Source: Cristatella mucedo
Taxonomy: Eukaryota > Bryozoa > Phylactolaemata > Cristatellidae
Direction: 5' to 3'
DNA: 64,000 bases
Assembly (NCBI GenBank): GCA_009760855.2
Contig: WPIO01000057.1
Coordinates: forward strand, 2,687,501 to 2,751,500
A program made the position numbers and the translations under genes. Shown piece by piece: positions 21,877-32,289 of this stretch (positions are counted from its first letter, which is position 1; every line of letters starts with the position of its first letter). The notes below the pieces were generated by a model. The model did no database searches. It had not been told where the DNA came from and saw only the letters and a program-made list of their open reading frames with translations.

Positions 21877-22165
21877 GAGACATGGTGGTGGTCGCACAAC
21901 AGCATCATCGATTGCGAACAGCGAAGCGTTATTTTTTAGCCAAGTGTTTATAGTGTTCTATGACTAGTAGTTCGGTTTGAAAACCACGTAGTTTGAAGAA
22001 GTTTTCCGATGTCCAGGATCGAATGTTGATAAGGTAAGCATTAAGTTTATCAGGTGTTGCAGCAGATTCTGACCGTTTGAATGACAACTACAGCTGATTA
22101 TCGCCAGTATGAAAGTGATATCCTATTCCACGGGCCTTAATCATTTTCCAAGAAGTTGTGAAATG
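21877..22165 (-). mobile_element. L2-2 LINE, continuation of the split copy
   Basis: Resumes the element interrupted at 18,250: GGTGGTCGCACAACAGCAT matches GGTGATGGTCGAGCAAAAGC at 24,196, and 21,985-22,165 matches 24,300-24,490 (GAAGTTTTCCGATGTCCAGG). It encodes the degraded RT region around the YADD box in antisense, without an open frame. Confidence 0.7.
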
Positions 22166-23379
22166 ATAATAATGTTGGCCAAATAGTTTAGTGTTAAATA
22201 AGTTGGAGACAATATGAATCTAGTATATTCTGTTTCCGGAAATAGAATAAGTGTTGCTGCATTTTCAGTTCATACTGCATATAAAATGGACAAAAACGAT
22301 ACGGTTGTGTTGCAAAAGTCTGAAACAAGTCAACTGCTATTTCGAAAACATCAGGATTTGTTTATTTATAGAAGAAAACATAACTCTTACTAAAAATTAG
22401 AATTTTTACGTAAATGTATGATTTACACCTACAAGAACACAAGTTATTCAACGAGATTAGGCATTACTCCAAACTGCCCCATGTAAAATATTTCTGTGAA
22501 CCTAGCGTCATTATCTATATAAAGTCGGTCAGGCTTTCCAAATTTGCCAAGCTGGTGGTATTAACACTGTCAGTACAGCTGCCAGTAAATATTTCAGCTA
22601 AGTTTCATAAAACATAGAATTGAGAGTAAGTATGTGGTCTAAAGCCTCAAGGAATACTGCTGGGCTCTCGTGATACGAAGCTATGTCCGACGTGGCAGTA
22701 TGGGCATTGTAAAAAGTTACAGGTTTAGGTTTCCTCCTGTTCTGTACCTCCTCGGTGCTCGTTACTCTTTCAGATACACTTTACGCTTATATGGACGACG
22801 GTTATGTAATTTTATGACGCATAATCACCTCCTATGTTCGTGATCGTACACGTGTTATTCAAAAATCCTGCGAAAAGCCTGCCTACACAAACGAGGGCAA
22901 CTAATATGAGTCAAAATCTCTTGCAAGTTTAGCCCGTGTCAACAATTCATCCGTTCCGGTCTAACTGCAAGTGCCACCGCTTTCACGAGCTCATTTTCAT
23001 GCATGCAGGGCTAAGCGCCGCTATGCCCAGCAACAGCTTCTCCTAGCAGCCAGCGGCAGCGGCAGCAGCTAGCGAAAGCATCGGTCGGCCACTTCGTTCG
23101 CGCCGTTTCGGCCACCTCTCGTGCACACCATTTCGGCCACTTTGCAAGCGAGCCAGCCGGGTAGGGAAATAGGGAGGAGGCGGCGAGCAAAGTACGGCCC
23201 CAGCCTCAGCACGGCCCAATGTATAAAATTGATTGCAATGAACATCGCTTAGTCTTAGTCAAGAGGTAAGTTCATATGCATCCACGACTAGGCCTTGGGT
23301 TTAGGTCCTGCTTTGGACGAGCGATTATTTCTCTCATTGCAAGCATAATGATTAACTTTAATGCAATCCTGTCAATCTG
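22166..23379. other. Unassigned sequence with GC-rich island
   Basis: No repeat partner recognised. From 22,980 to 23,220 the composition turns GC-rich and CpG-rich, with a GCGGCAGCGGCAGCAGC run near 23,055 and three TTCGGCCAC repeats between 23,100 and 23,145. This differs sharply from the AT-rich surroundings. It could be a remnant promoter or CpG island, or the interior of an unrecognised DNA transposon. No open frame over 70 codons supports an exon. Confidence 0.35.
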
Positions 23380-25165
23380 AAATGTAATGTATCTCCGTCC
23401 CTAACTCCAAAAGGTCATAAAGACCATGTGGGTGTTAGGCAGGGCTGTTTTATGTAGCCCTCTTACAGCATAAGCAGCTTTCGGTAGGCATTTGGTAGCC
23501 AACAGACTTCGTCTTACGCAACAAAGAGAAAGTGGGAAGCATAGCAGAGTCAGGAGAGCAGTTGAGGTATTGAGGAGCATAGAAGTAGCAGTTCAGGACA
23601 GCTGAAAAGCATGTGCCATAGTCGGCAGTAGGAGAATAGTGTTCGTTGCCCAAGACTGTGGTAGCGAGTTCAGCAGTCTAGGACATGCAGAGCTAAAGCT
23701 TCTGTTGCCAACGGTCTTTGAGCAGAGAAATGGGACAGCTAATAATTTGTCCCACAGCACCTCAGGGCGCAAAGATGCTAAAACTGATGCAGCAGTTCAG
23801 CAAGGTACGAAGGAGCCAAGACGTGGCGGGCCTTGTGCGGCAGCCTGAGAATCTTGCTCTGTATGCCTTGTTCAACCGGCCACCAGCTTAGCTCCTTTAG
23901 CGAAGGTGATGCCCACTCAAACCATTGGGACTTGAAGACTAGCCCTGCAGCCATATTCAAAGTCCGCTGCAGTGGAATTATAGCTTTCTTTGGCAGCCCA
24001 GCCAAAAGGGAATTACACTAATCGAGCCGAGACAAAACTAAAGAGCTAGTTAAATCTTTTACAAGCCAATATGGGAGACAGCTCATAATCTTGGATAGGG
24101 ATCGGATGTGATGGCTAGCTGTACAGGCAGACTTCTGAATAAAGCTTTTCAAATTATGGCAGCTGTCGAAAACGACACGTAAATTTCGAGCACGTGGTGA
24201 TGGTCGAGCAAAAGCATAAACTATTAGAAGAGATAGCCTTTTTAATCCAGCCACACACTTGCTGTGGCCTATGAGCAGCAGTTAGGTTTTATTGTCATTT
24301 GATTTCATGAAGTTTTCCGACATCCAGGATCGAATATCGGTAAGGCAAGCATTCAGTTTCTCAGTAGCCGCAGCAGATTCTGGCCGTTTGAATGACAAAT
24401 ATAACTGAGTTTCGTCATCGTAGAAGTGATATTCTATCCAATGGGCCTTTGTCACTTTACCCAGAGGTCGTGTATGAATGGAGAACAGTAAGGGACCGAG
24501 TACAGACCCCTGACAAGCTCTACAGGTGACCATTCTCGTGTGCGAAACCTGACCCCCACACGACACGGATTGAACATGATAAGAAAAGTTTGACTTAAAC
24601 CTTGCCAGTGCTTCGTCCGCCAGACCGATCGTTGCTCTCAATCATTCAAGAGGAACTTCGTGATCAATTGGGTCGCAGGCAGCAGACAGATATAGCAAAG
24701 CTAGAGCAATGACATTCCGGTCGGCCTTGCCACGTACAATGTAATTGTTCACACGGAGGAGAGTAGTTTCAGCTGAGTGCTGCCTCTTGAACCCTAATTG
24801 AAAATTTTCTGACATTCCATTATTTTTAATATGTTCAACAAGCTTCTTAGCAACACTTTTTTCAAAAATCTTTGATAAGAGAGGAAGAAGGCAAACTGGG
24901 CTCTAGTTTGCTAGGACCTCTGCGTGCAATCCAAGCTTTTTAAGAATGGGTCTAACGATTGCCGATTTGAAGGACTTGGGGACAACTCCTTAACCCAAAG
25001 AAGCATTGAAAATCTTGGTTATGTCAGGGCTAAGTTGGTCTGCCAGTGAAGACCATTGAGACGACGGTATAGAGTCTCCAGAAGACGAGTTCTTTTTGCT
25101 AGACCTTATTAAGGCAGCCACATTGCATGCTGAAACCGGACGCTTTTTAAAAGAAGCCAGGAAAT
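23380..25165 (-). mobile_element. L2-2 LINE, longest copy (RT to 3' end)
   Basis: Antisense copy about 1.8 kb long ending with a short ATTAC-type tail (AATGTAATGTATCTCC, 23,381-23,396). From the 5' side it shows 'L-S-A-A-C-D-P-I-D-H' (near 24,690), 'C-Q-G-S-V-L-G-P-L-L-F' and 'H-F-Y-D-D-E-T-Q-L-Y-L-S-F' at 24,282-24,641. The A-D-D core has become D-D-E, so this RT is not catalytic. Then 'R-H-V-L-A-P-S-Y-L-A-E-L-L-H-Q' at 23,778-24,005. It differs from L2-1 in its 'L-K-S-F/S-R-D' region, C-terminal domain and tail, so it is a separate family of the same clade. 5'-truncated; endonuclease not seen. Confidence 0.75.
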
Positions 25166-25204
25166 GTTACTTATATTTACGTGAAGCTGCAAACAGCTAC
25201 AGCG

Positions 25205-25300
25205 AAAGGCGAATTACGGCGGGATGGTGATCTCGGGAAGGCGGTTTGTTTTCACAATCTAGGATACGGGGTCGTGGGATCAAATCCTGAGGTGATTGAT
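25205..25300 (+). ncRNA. Possible tRNA-derived (SINE-like) segment
   Basis: GGTCGTGGGATCAAATCCTG at about 25,269 resembles the B-box region of the SINE at 42.7 kb (GGTCGTGGGCTCGAGCCCTG), and GGGATGGTGATCTCGGGAAG upstream at 25,219 has the spacing and partial pattern of an A box. No hairpin tail or target duplication was found downstream, so this is a weak call; chance similarity is possible. Confidence 0.3.
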
Positions 25301-25554
25301 TCATCATCATTGCTAAAAAGCTATGGTGCTAGCCGTAAAAGCTCTTCTGTCACTATTAAAAAAAGCAGTAAATATAGCTGGTACTTTTTATTAGCTTTTT
25401 TACGTCGTGCATACATTAACTATAAAGATGTAAGCCAAACTTACACGAGAGGAGACGTGATTGAAGTTAACCTTGCAGTTAATTTGGTTTGGTGACGAAA
25501 ACATGCACTTCTCATTCTGCCTACAGGGGGTGCTTTCCTCGTCGTACACAATCG

Positions 25555-25900
25555 CCTGTGATTTGCAAAACCTCAAGTCCTAGGACGTAAATGCTGTCCG
25601 TGCAAGAACATCTGCTTTGCCTATACAGCTCGATCCCTCTTCCGACTTGGAATGAATCAAGCGTGGATTGCTAAGCAGGTCAGATTTAAGCCAGACAAAT
25701 GAAAAAGAAAACTAATTTCGGAACTACTGAGGAAACACCACTTTCCGAAAACCACAATTTTGAGTAACGAGCTAACGGCTGATTCTTATTCGTGGTCATG
25801 TAATCACTGGACCAAAAGCATCTCCAACAGACGATTGGCACGCTTTGTCTCCAAGTACAACACCAGCACCTACAGAGGCTTGTGCTACGTTTGGGGTAGT
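25555..25900 (+). pseudogene. L2-1 linker fragment (endonuclease to RT region)
   Basis: GATTTGCAAAACCTCAAG and AATGCTGTCCGTGCAAGAAC match the sense of L2-1 near 20,610-20,660, followed by a decayed match to 'D-I-K-L-A-R-S-T-K-R-K-L' near 25,690-25,720. Plus strand, no open frame. The right boundary is uncertain. Confidence 0.5.
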
Positions 25901-26214
25901 CTACAATGATCTGTTGTAATGTTCATATTCAACCACACTGCATTCTTATGGTTAACTGATTTTTGCAAAGCTGATCTCAGCAATAGTACAATAAACCTTA
26001 ACTGCTAAGGAGTCGCTGCTTTTAAAGACTGGAGTGAGTCGATATGAGTGGCTGCACAGCTAACCTTTCCTTTCTTTAAAAACACTGCAGCTACTAATAA
26101 TTAAGTGATTTTCGACCAAATAATAGGGGTGGTTTACTAAAAATCACAAGGCATGTAGTAAATGAAAACATTATGCGTGCCTAATAGGTAGACATTTTTT
26201 TACTTTTACTACTT

Positions 26215-26611
26215 CGTACAAACCTTAAATCCTTTGGAGACCGTGCATTTAGCTCGTATGCTCCCACAGCCTGGAACTCCCTCCCGACCTGCATCAGAAC
26301 ATCCCCTGACCTGACCACATTTAAAAGAAACTTAAAAACATACCTATTTAGGACAGCATTTAGTGGGTCTTTGTGATTCGTCCTCGATGTGCTTATGCGT
26401 GCTGACACTGTTCATGCTGCCACTAACCACATTTGCATGCTGACCCAGTGCATGTAACCCCTAACCATGTTATTCATTTTGTTTGTTTTTCAAGCATGAT
26501 TTTACTTACTATTCTATTGCGTATCACTTTGCAGCAAATGTAAAGCGCCTAGAAAGAGATTGAGTTCTCTGAGGGCGCTTTATCAAGTGCAATATTATTA
26601 TTATTATTACT
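26215..26611 (+). mobile_element. L2-1 3'-end insertion (about 400 bp) with (ATT)n tail
   Basis: Well-preserved copy beginning at CGTACAAACCTTAAATCC and ending with the tail hairpin (GCGCC...GAGATTGAG...GGGCGC) and an ATTATTATTATTATT run. It covers the last codons of the protein ('S-F-G-D-R-A-F-S-S-Y-A-P-T-A-W-N-S-L-P') and the 3' UTR. ACTT before 26,215 and after the tail may be a 4-bp target duplication. It starts at the same base as the insert at 55,699, and differs from it by several substitutions. Confidence 0.7.
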
Positions 26612-27129
26612 TTAATATGGGGCACAAGTAATCGGAAGCTTTGTAAACAGCTAGATTGGCCTATTGTGCCAGGTAGAAAATATATTTAGCAAAACGTAGG
26701 CTTTTTTATCCGAGTGGATCCATGTATACGTAAAACAAACGACGTTGTTTCTCACAGAGACAACCTGGCAGATCACAATGGAATTCAGAGCTTTCTTTGT
26801 GAGTTAGAAAATTGCTATTCAGCATCTTAATATAGAGGTATGTACTTTGCTAGCGATTGGGTTTTGGAATCAGTGGTGCAGCATACCTTTTAAATAAACA
26901 CGATCCTAAAATAAAATAGACTATGTGTAAGAGTGAGCATACGATCAAATATTCAAAGGCAGTTTGCATTAGTTCTTTTTAGACCGGCGTAGGGGGACAT
27001 GGCTTGAGAGATATTTGAGCGAGTCGTTGTAATAGGCATGTCTTTACTACAAGGTATTATCTCAAGTCCTATTGAAAAACTCAAACAATCAAATATATAC
27101 GTTAATAATTTAATTTGGAACGTCTTGCA
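26612..27129. other. Unassigned sequence
   Basis: No reading frame of note and no repeat partner seen. Confidence 0.3.
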
Positions 27130-28865
27130 ACCGTTGGCTGCTTACAGATTCAAATCCTAACCTGCTCCTGCATTGCATTGATCTCCTGCTGCCATGCATA
27201 ACGAACATCATTAATATACGTCAATAACCTTAGGTCATATCCCAGCAACTGTCGAAAAAGCTGTAGTTATGCCACTTCTCAAGCAAGCGACACTAGACAA
27301 AGAGAACTTAACCAGCTTCCTACCAGTCTCCCTTCTACCATTCCTATCAAAGACATTGGAACGGGTCGTAGCAGACCAGCTGAACTCATATATTAAAACT
27401 TCAAACGTTGCTAGTAAGTTCCAGTCTGGAATTTAGAGGTAATCACTCCACAGAGACCACATTGCTTAGGGTGTAAAACGACCTACTTAAGAATGCGGAC
27501 ATGAGTAGAGTGTCTGTGCTCGTTTTGTTTGGTCTTTCGGCAGCCTGTGATACTATCGATCAGAAAGTTTTTCTAGAGCGCCTCTCATCTCGCCTAGGCA
27601 TCACTGGCTCCGCACTGCAATGGTTCACATCATATCTCACTGGAAGATTCCCCAGTATTGACATGAAGTGACACAGATCATCCGAGGTACATCTGAAATA
27701 TGCTGGACCTCACGGCTCCGTGCTTGGTCCGGTTCTTTTCATGGTTCAACTCTCCCTGTTGCTGATGTGATTGCCAAGCACAATTTAAGCTTCCACTTCT
27801 ATGCGGATTACACTCAGTTGTACCTTTGCTTAGATCTCTCCTAGCCTTCAAGCATGTCAAATTTGCTCAACTTACTTTCTGCATGTATCGATGTCATCCA
27901 CACATGGATGGCAGCAAACATCTAAAACTAAACGATGATGAAATCACCTTTACCACTATGGGCAAAACCAGTGTGGTTGAGATATAGGAAAGGCTCTAAA
28001 TTGGCTCTGCCTGCCTATTGCCTGTACCATCACCTCAAAATATAGGTGCCACGTTCCAAAGTGACCTCTTTTTAGACGATCACATGAGTTTCACAATTAA
28101 GTCCGCCTATATTCAGCTACATAGCATTGCTGAAATTCGGGCTTCCTTAGATGACCCTACCACATCTAAGTTGGTCCACGAATTTGTGACATCCCGTCTT
28201 GACTTGTGTAACTCACTGCTTGCTGGCCTACTGGCTTGTGCAATCAAGCGATTGCAGCAGGTGAAAAACTCCTTAGCTTGTCAGACGAGAGCTTCAAAGT
28301 AACCAAATCACACCATTTCTTGCCGAACTATACTGTCTACCAGTCAAGCGATGAATCGAATTCAAGGTTTTGTCGCCCACTTTTAGGTCACTTTTTTGGG
28401 ATCTAGCCTGATTCATAGATCTACTGCTCCACCAGGCCTGGCATCGTACTACCCGCTTTCAGAATGTAAGAGTTTATCAATAACTCGCACAAACCTCAAA
28501 TCATGTGAAGACAGTGCATTTAGTTCATTCGCTGCCAATGCCTGGAAGTCACTATAGACTAGCATCAGAACATGCACATGACTTGACCACATTACAAAGG
28601 ATCTTAAGAACACCTATTGATGACGTAATTTAGTTTTTCCCTGTAATTCATCCTGTATGTGCTTATGCATGGTGACACAGTACATGCTTCCGCTAACCAA
28701 ATTTGCATGCTCACTCTGCGTTTTTCACACCTAGCCTTGCTAATCGAGTTGTTTATCAAGCAAGATATTACTCACCATTCAATCGTGTTTCTATTTAAGC
28801 TGTTCACTAGCAATCGCGTTCTCAAATTGATATCAAAATCATAGAAGACATCGAGTCCTTTGGAC
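27130..28865 (+). pseudogene. L2-1 RT to 3' end, decayed copy
   Basis: Sense copy collinear with the RT and C-terminal regions: 'L-L-L-H-C-I-D-L-L-L-P-C' near 27,160, GCAGACCAGCTGAACTC at 27,371, a 'D-T-I-D-Q' segment near 27,550, a YADD-region remnant near 27,800 (TTCTATGCGGATTACACTC; second Asp now Tyr), and 'R-L-D-L-C-N-S-L-L' in the 94-codon frame at 28,018-28,302. Frames change repeatedly. The tail is lost; the next copy begins at once. Confidence 0.7.
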
Positions 28866-29470
28866 CCTGTTCAGAATGTTCTACTCCTACGTTGCATTCA
28901 TCTACTGCTACCATGTATAAATAACATAATTAATATGTCATTAGCCTCAGGCCATGTCCTAGCACCTTTCTAAAAAGCTGTAGTCAGGCCATATCTCAAG
29001 AAAGTTACACTAGATCATGGGAACTTAAGCGACAACCGCCAAGTCTCCCTTCTATTATTCCTATCGAAGACACTGGAAAGTGTCTTGACGGACCAGCTAA
29101 ACCCATACATTGAAACTTCCGACCTTGGTAGTAAGTTCCACTCTGACTTTAGAGCTAGCTCCCGACTTGCGACAGAACGTCTCCTGATTTGACCACATTT
29201 AAAAAGAGCTTATAAACGCACCTTTTTAGAGCACCCTTTACTGGGTCCCAGTGACTAGTTCTTCATATGTTATCGCATGCCAACACGGTGCATGCTGCTG
29301 CTAATCACACTTGCATGCTGACCATGTGCAAGTCACCCCTAACAATGTTATATATGGTGTTTATCGAGCATTACATTGCTCACCGTTCAATAGTCTTTCT
29401 CTTTGCAGCGAATGTAAAAAGCCTAGAAAGAGGTATAGTTCCCTAAGAGGCGCTTTAGCAAGGACGTTTG
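28866..29470 (+). pseudogene. L2-1 copy with large internal deletion
   Basis: Starts again at the 'L-R-C-I-D-L-L-L-P' segment (28,880) and runs through GGACCAGCTAAACCCATACA (29,090) to about 29,155, then jumps directly to the last 300 bp of the element (CCCGACTTGCGACAGAACG). About 1.2 kb is missing. It ends with GAAAGAGGTATAGTTCCC and GGCGCTTTAGCAAG of the tail hairpin. Confidence 0.6.
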
Positions 29471-29499
29471 TACCATTAATGTTACTATTTTTATCAACT

Positions 29500-29925
29500 T
29501 GTCATGCAACCATGGTTATCACTATCTGCCACCATAATATCACCCACGTTGAATATAGTAGCAGCCTTTCCAGTTTCCGTGCCAAATCGAAATGTTAATG
29601 ATGCAGCCGATCCTGAAATAGGTAGATATTGACTAGTTTAGGTGGCGATTTCGACAATCCATCCGTATTCTCATAGAGCCTAGAAACGTGACTGGTTCCG
29701 GCTGAGACCTTCTTATCAATTAAACTTTAAAATTCTAGGCTGCTGGCAGATATTAAAAATCCACTCCGAATGCACAGTGATGATGAAATACTAACGTCAC
29801 ATTTTAAAACAAAACAGTTTTTATTCAAAAAAAACCAGGTGGAGTTGAAAGAACCGGCTGCAGTAAGATTATACTATCGTCCAGCTCGGTGAAAATTTAG
29901 CCAATACCAATGATATTTAATAATA
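29500..29925. repeat. D block, copy D1
   Basis: Shared with 34,562-34,985: TATCACTATCTGCCACCATA, GATGCAGCCGATCCTGAAAT, TCATAGAGCCTAGAAACGTG and CCGGCTGCAGTAAGATTATA. In both places an antisense L2-1 3' end follows directly, so the D-LINE unit was duplicated after the LINE inserted. No function recognised. Confidence 0.6.
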
Positions 29926-29929
29926 TTAT

Positions 29930-30870
29930 TATTAGTGCAATTAATAAAGCACCCTCAGAGAACTCAATCTCTTTCTAAGCGCTTTACATTCGCTGCAAAG
30001 GGAAACTTGATTGATCGGTAAATGATATCACGCTCGGTAAACAATATAAAAACATGGTTAGCAGTGACATGCACAGGGTCAGCATGCATAACCACACGAA
30101 GGATGAATCACAATGACCCACTAAATGTTGTCCTCAATAGGTGTGTTTTTTATTCTTTTTAAATGTGTTAAGGTCAGGGTATGTTCTGATGCAGGTCGGG
30201 GGGAAGGTCTGGGCTTCGGGAGCATATAAACCTAATGCAGGGTCTCTTAAGCATTGAGTTTTGTACGAGGTAGTGGTAGACGTTTGGATTCCGAAAAGCG
30301 GGTGGTACTAAGCTTGGCCTGATTGGGGAGTATATCTGAGAGATAGGCTGGGGCCAAAGAATAAAGTGACCAAAAAGTGAGCGACAAAACCTTAAAGTTA
30401 ATCCATTGCTTGACTTGAAGCTAGTACTGGTTGGCAATCACTCGTGTAATGTGGCAACCGAGATACTAGCTACAGATAAGCCTACCTGCTGAGTTTAGCA
30501 CCAGCTGCAATCGCCTGATCGCACATGCTGGTAGGCCTGAAAGCAGTGGGTTGCAGAAGTCGAGACGAAATGTCACGAACGCATGGACCAAGTTGGACTT
30601 AGTATCCTTATGTAAACAGCCCAAAATTTAGCTTTGTTATGAAGCAGAAAATAGGCATATTTGACTGTGCAGCTGATATGAACGTCTAACGAGAGGTCGC
30701 ATAGGGATATGACACCTAGATTTTGAGCTGATTCAGCAGCAGATATGCTAGCAGAGCCAATTCTGAGCGTCACTCTTTCCGATTTGCAAATCACACTGGG
30801 TTTGCCCAAAAAATCAAGTTAGTCTTATCATCTCTTATATTTACATACATTTTTGCCATTGACGTGTGAA
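29930..30870 (-). mobile_element. L2-1 3' portion, antisense
   Basis: AATAATATTATTATTAGTGC tail, tail hairpin at 29,950-29,990, then 3' UTR and C-terminal domain. Frame 30,573-30,809 keeps 'M-G-K-P-S-V-I' and 'I-G-S-A-S-I-S-A-A-E-S-A-Q-N-L-G-V'. Truncated before the YADD core. Confidence 0.65.
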
Positions 30871-30871
30871 T

Positions 30872-32214
30872 AATAACAATAATAATAACCCACTTTATAA
30901 AGCACCCTCAGAGATATCAATCTCTATATAATCGCTACACATTTACTGCAAAGGAACAAGCAATTAAATCGTGAGTATTCTTACGCTTAATAGACAAACA
31001 AAATAAATTTCATGGTTCGGGTTGACATGCACAGGGTGAGCATGAAAATGTGGTTACTGGCTGTGTACACAGTGTCAGTATGCATAAACACACGAAGGAC
31101 GAATCACAGGGAACCACTAAATATTGCTCAAAACAGGTGTTTTTAGAGTTCTTTTTAAATGTGGTAAGGTCAGGGGATGTTCCGAAGCGGCCTCAGAGGG
31201 AGTCTCAGGATATAGCCTCATACGAACTGAATGCAGAGTCTCCAAAGCATTTGAGGTATTACGAGGTATTTGCAGACCATTGTATTCTGAAAAGCGGGTG
31301 GTACGAAGCTTGGCCTGATGGGGGAGTATATCTGAGAGATAGGCAGGAGCCAAAGAATGGAGTGACATTCAAGTGAGCGACAAAACCTTAAAACTCATTC
31401 CGTTGCTTGAAAGGTAGCCATTGCAAATCAGTGAGAAGTGGTGTAATGTGGCAGCTGCGACGCTCCAAACAGACAAGCCAGGCTTCTGCGTTTTGCATGT
31501 GCTGCAATCGCCTGATCGCACATGCTGGTAGGCCAGTAAGCAGTGATTTGCAGAAGTCGAAACGGAATGTCACAAATGAAGGGACCAACTTGGACGTGGT
31601 AGCCATATCTTAACAAGTCTGACAGTTAGCGATGTTATGAAGTGGTAAATAGGCGGATTCGACTGTGGAGCTGATATGTTCGTCTGATGTGAGGTCGCTA
31701 TGGAACAGGACGCCTAGATTTCGAGCTGTATCAGCAGCAGATATGGTAGTAGAAATATTTTTTAGAGTCAGGCTTTCCCATTTGTGAATCACACTGGGTT
31801 TGCCCATAATTAGTAATTTAGTTGTATCATCGTTTATCTTTAGAAAAAATACTTCCATTCATGTGCAGAGACCAGCAATTCAAGCAGAGAGTAAGTTGAG
31901 AGAATTCGAGGTGCTCAAAGGTAAGAAGTGATTAAAGCTGAGATGCAAGTGACTGTCATCCGCATACAAGAAAAAGCCTAGTTTGGGCTTTGCAGTTACA
32001 TCTGCAACAGGAGAGTATGTACCGTAAAAAGAAACGGACCCTGCTTCGAGCCTGGAGGTACCACATACTTAAGAACTACCTCAGGTTATCTTTATCCATT
32101 AAAGTCGATACTCTGGAGTCTCCCACTGAGATATGACCTTAAACACTGCTGAGCACTGCCCGTGATAACGAGGCGAGATGATAGGTGCTCTAGAAGAACT
32201 TTGTGGTATATATG
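30872..32214 (-). mobile_element. L2-1 3' half, antisense, back to back with the preceding copy
   Basis: Begins with AATAACAATAATAATAACCC, then the hairpin (30,900-30,945), and extends through the C-terminal domain (frames 31,117-31,606 with 'S-L-H-S-L-A-P-A-Y-L-S-D-I-L-P-H-Q') and the RT core to about 32,214. The YADD region near 31,950-31,975 is degraded. All frames are interrupted. Confidence 0.65.
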
Positions 32215-32262
32215 CTTAGACAGGGATCGAGTTCTTTGAAGGTGTTTAACAAATTAATTTTT
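32215..32262 (+). mobile_element. Decayed L2 tail next to P5
   Basis: GGGATCGAGTTCTTTGAAGG followed by TTTAACAAATT is a plus-strand L2 tail hairpin remnant abutting P5, mirroring the tail next to P4 and P11. Confidence 0.4.
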
Positions 32263-32289
32263 GCTTTTCCTATGACCCCTCCTTCAAGC

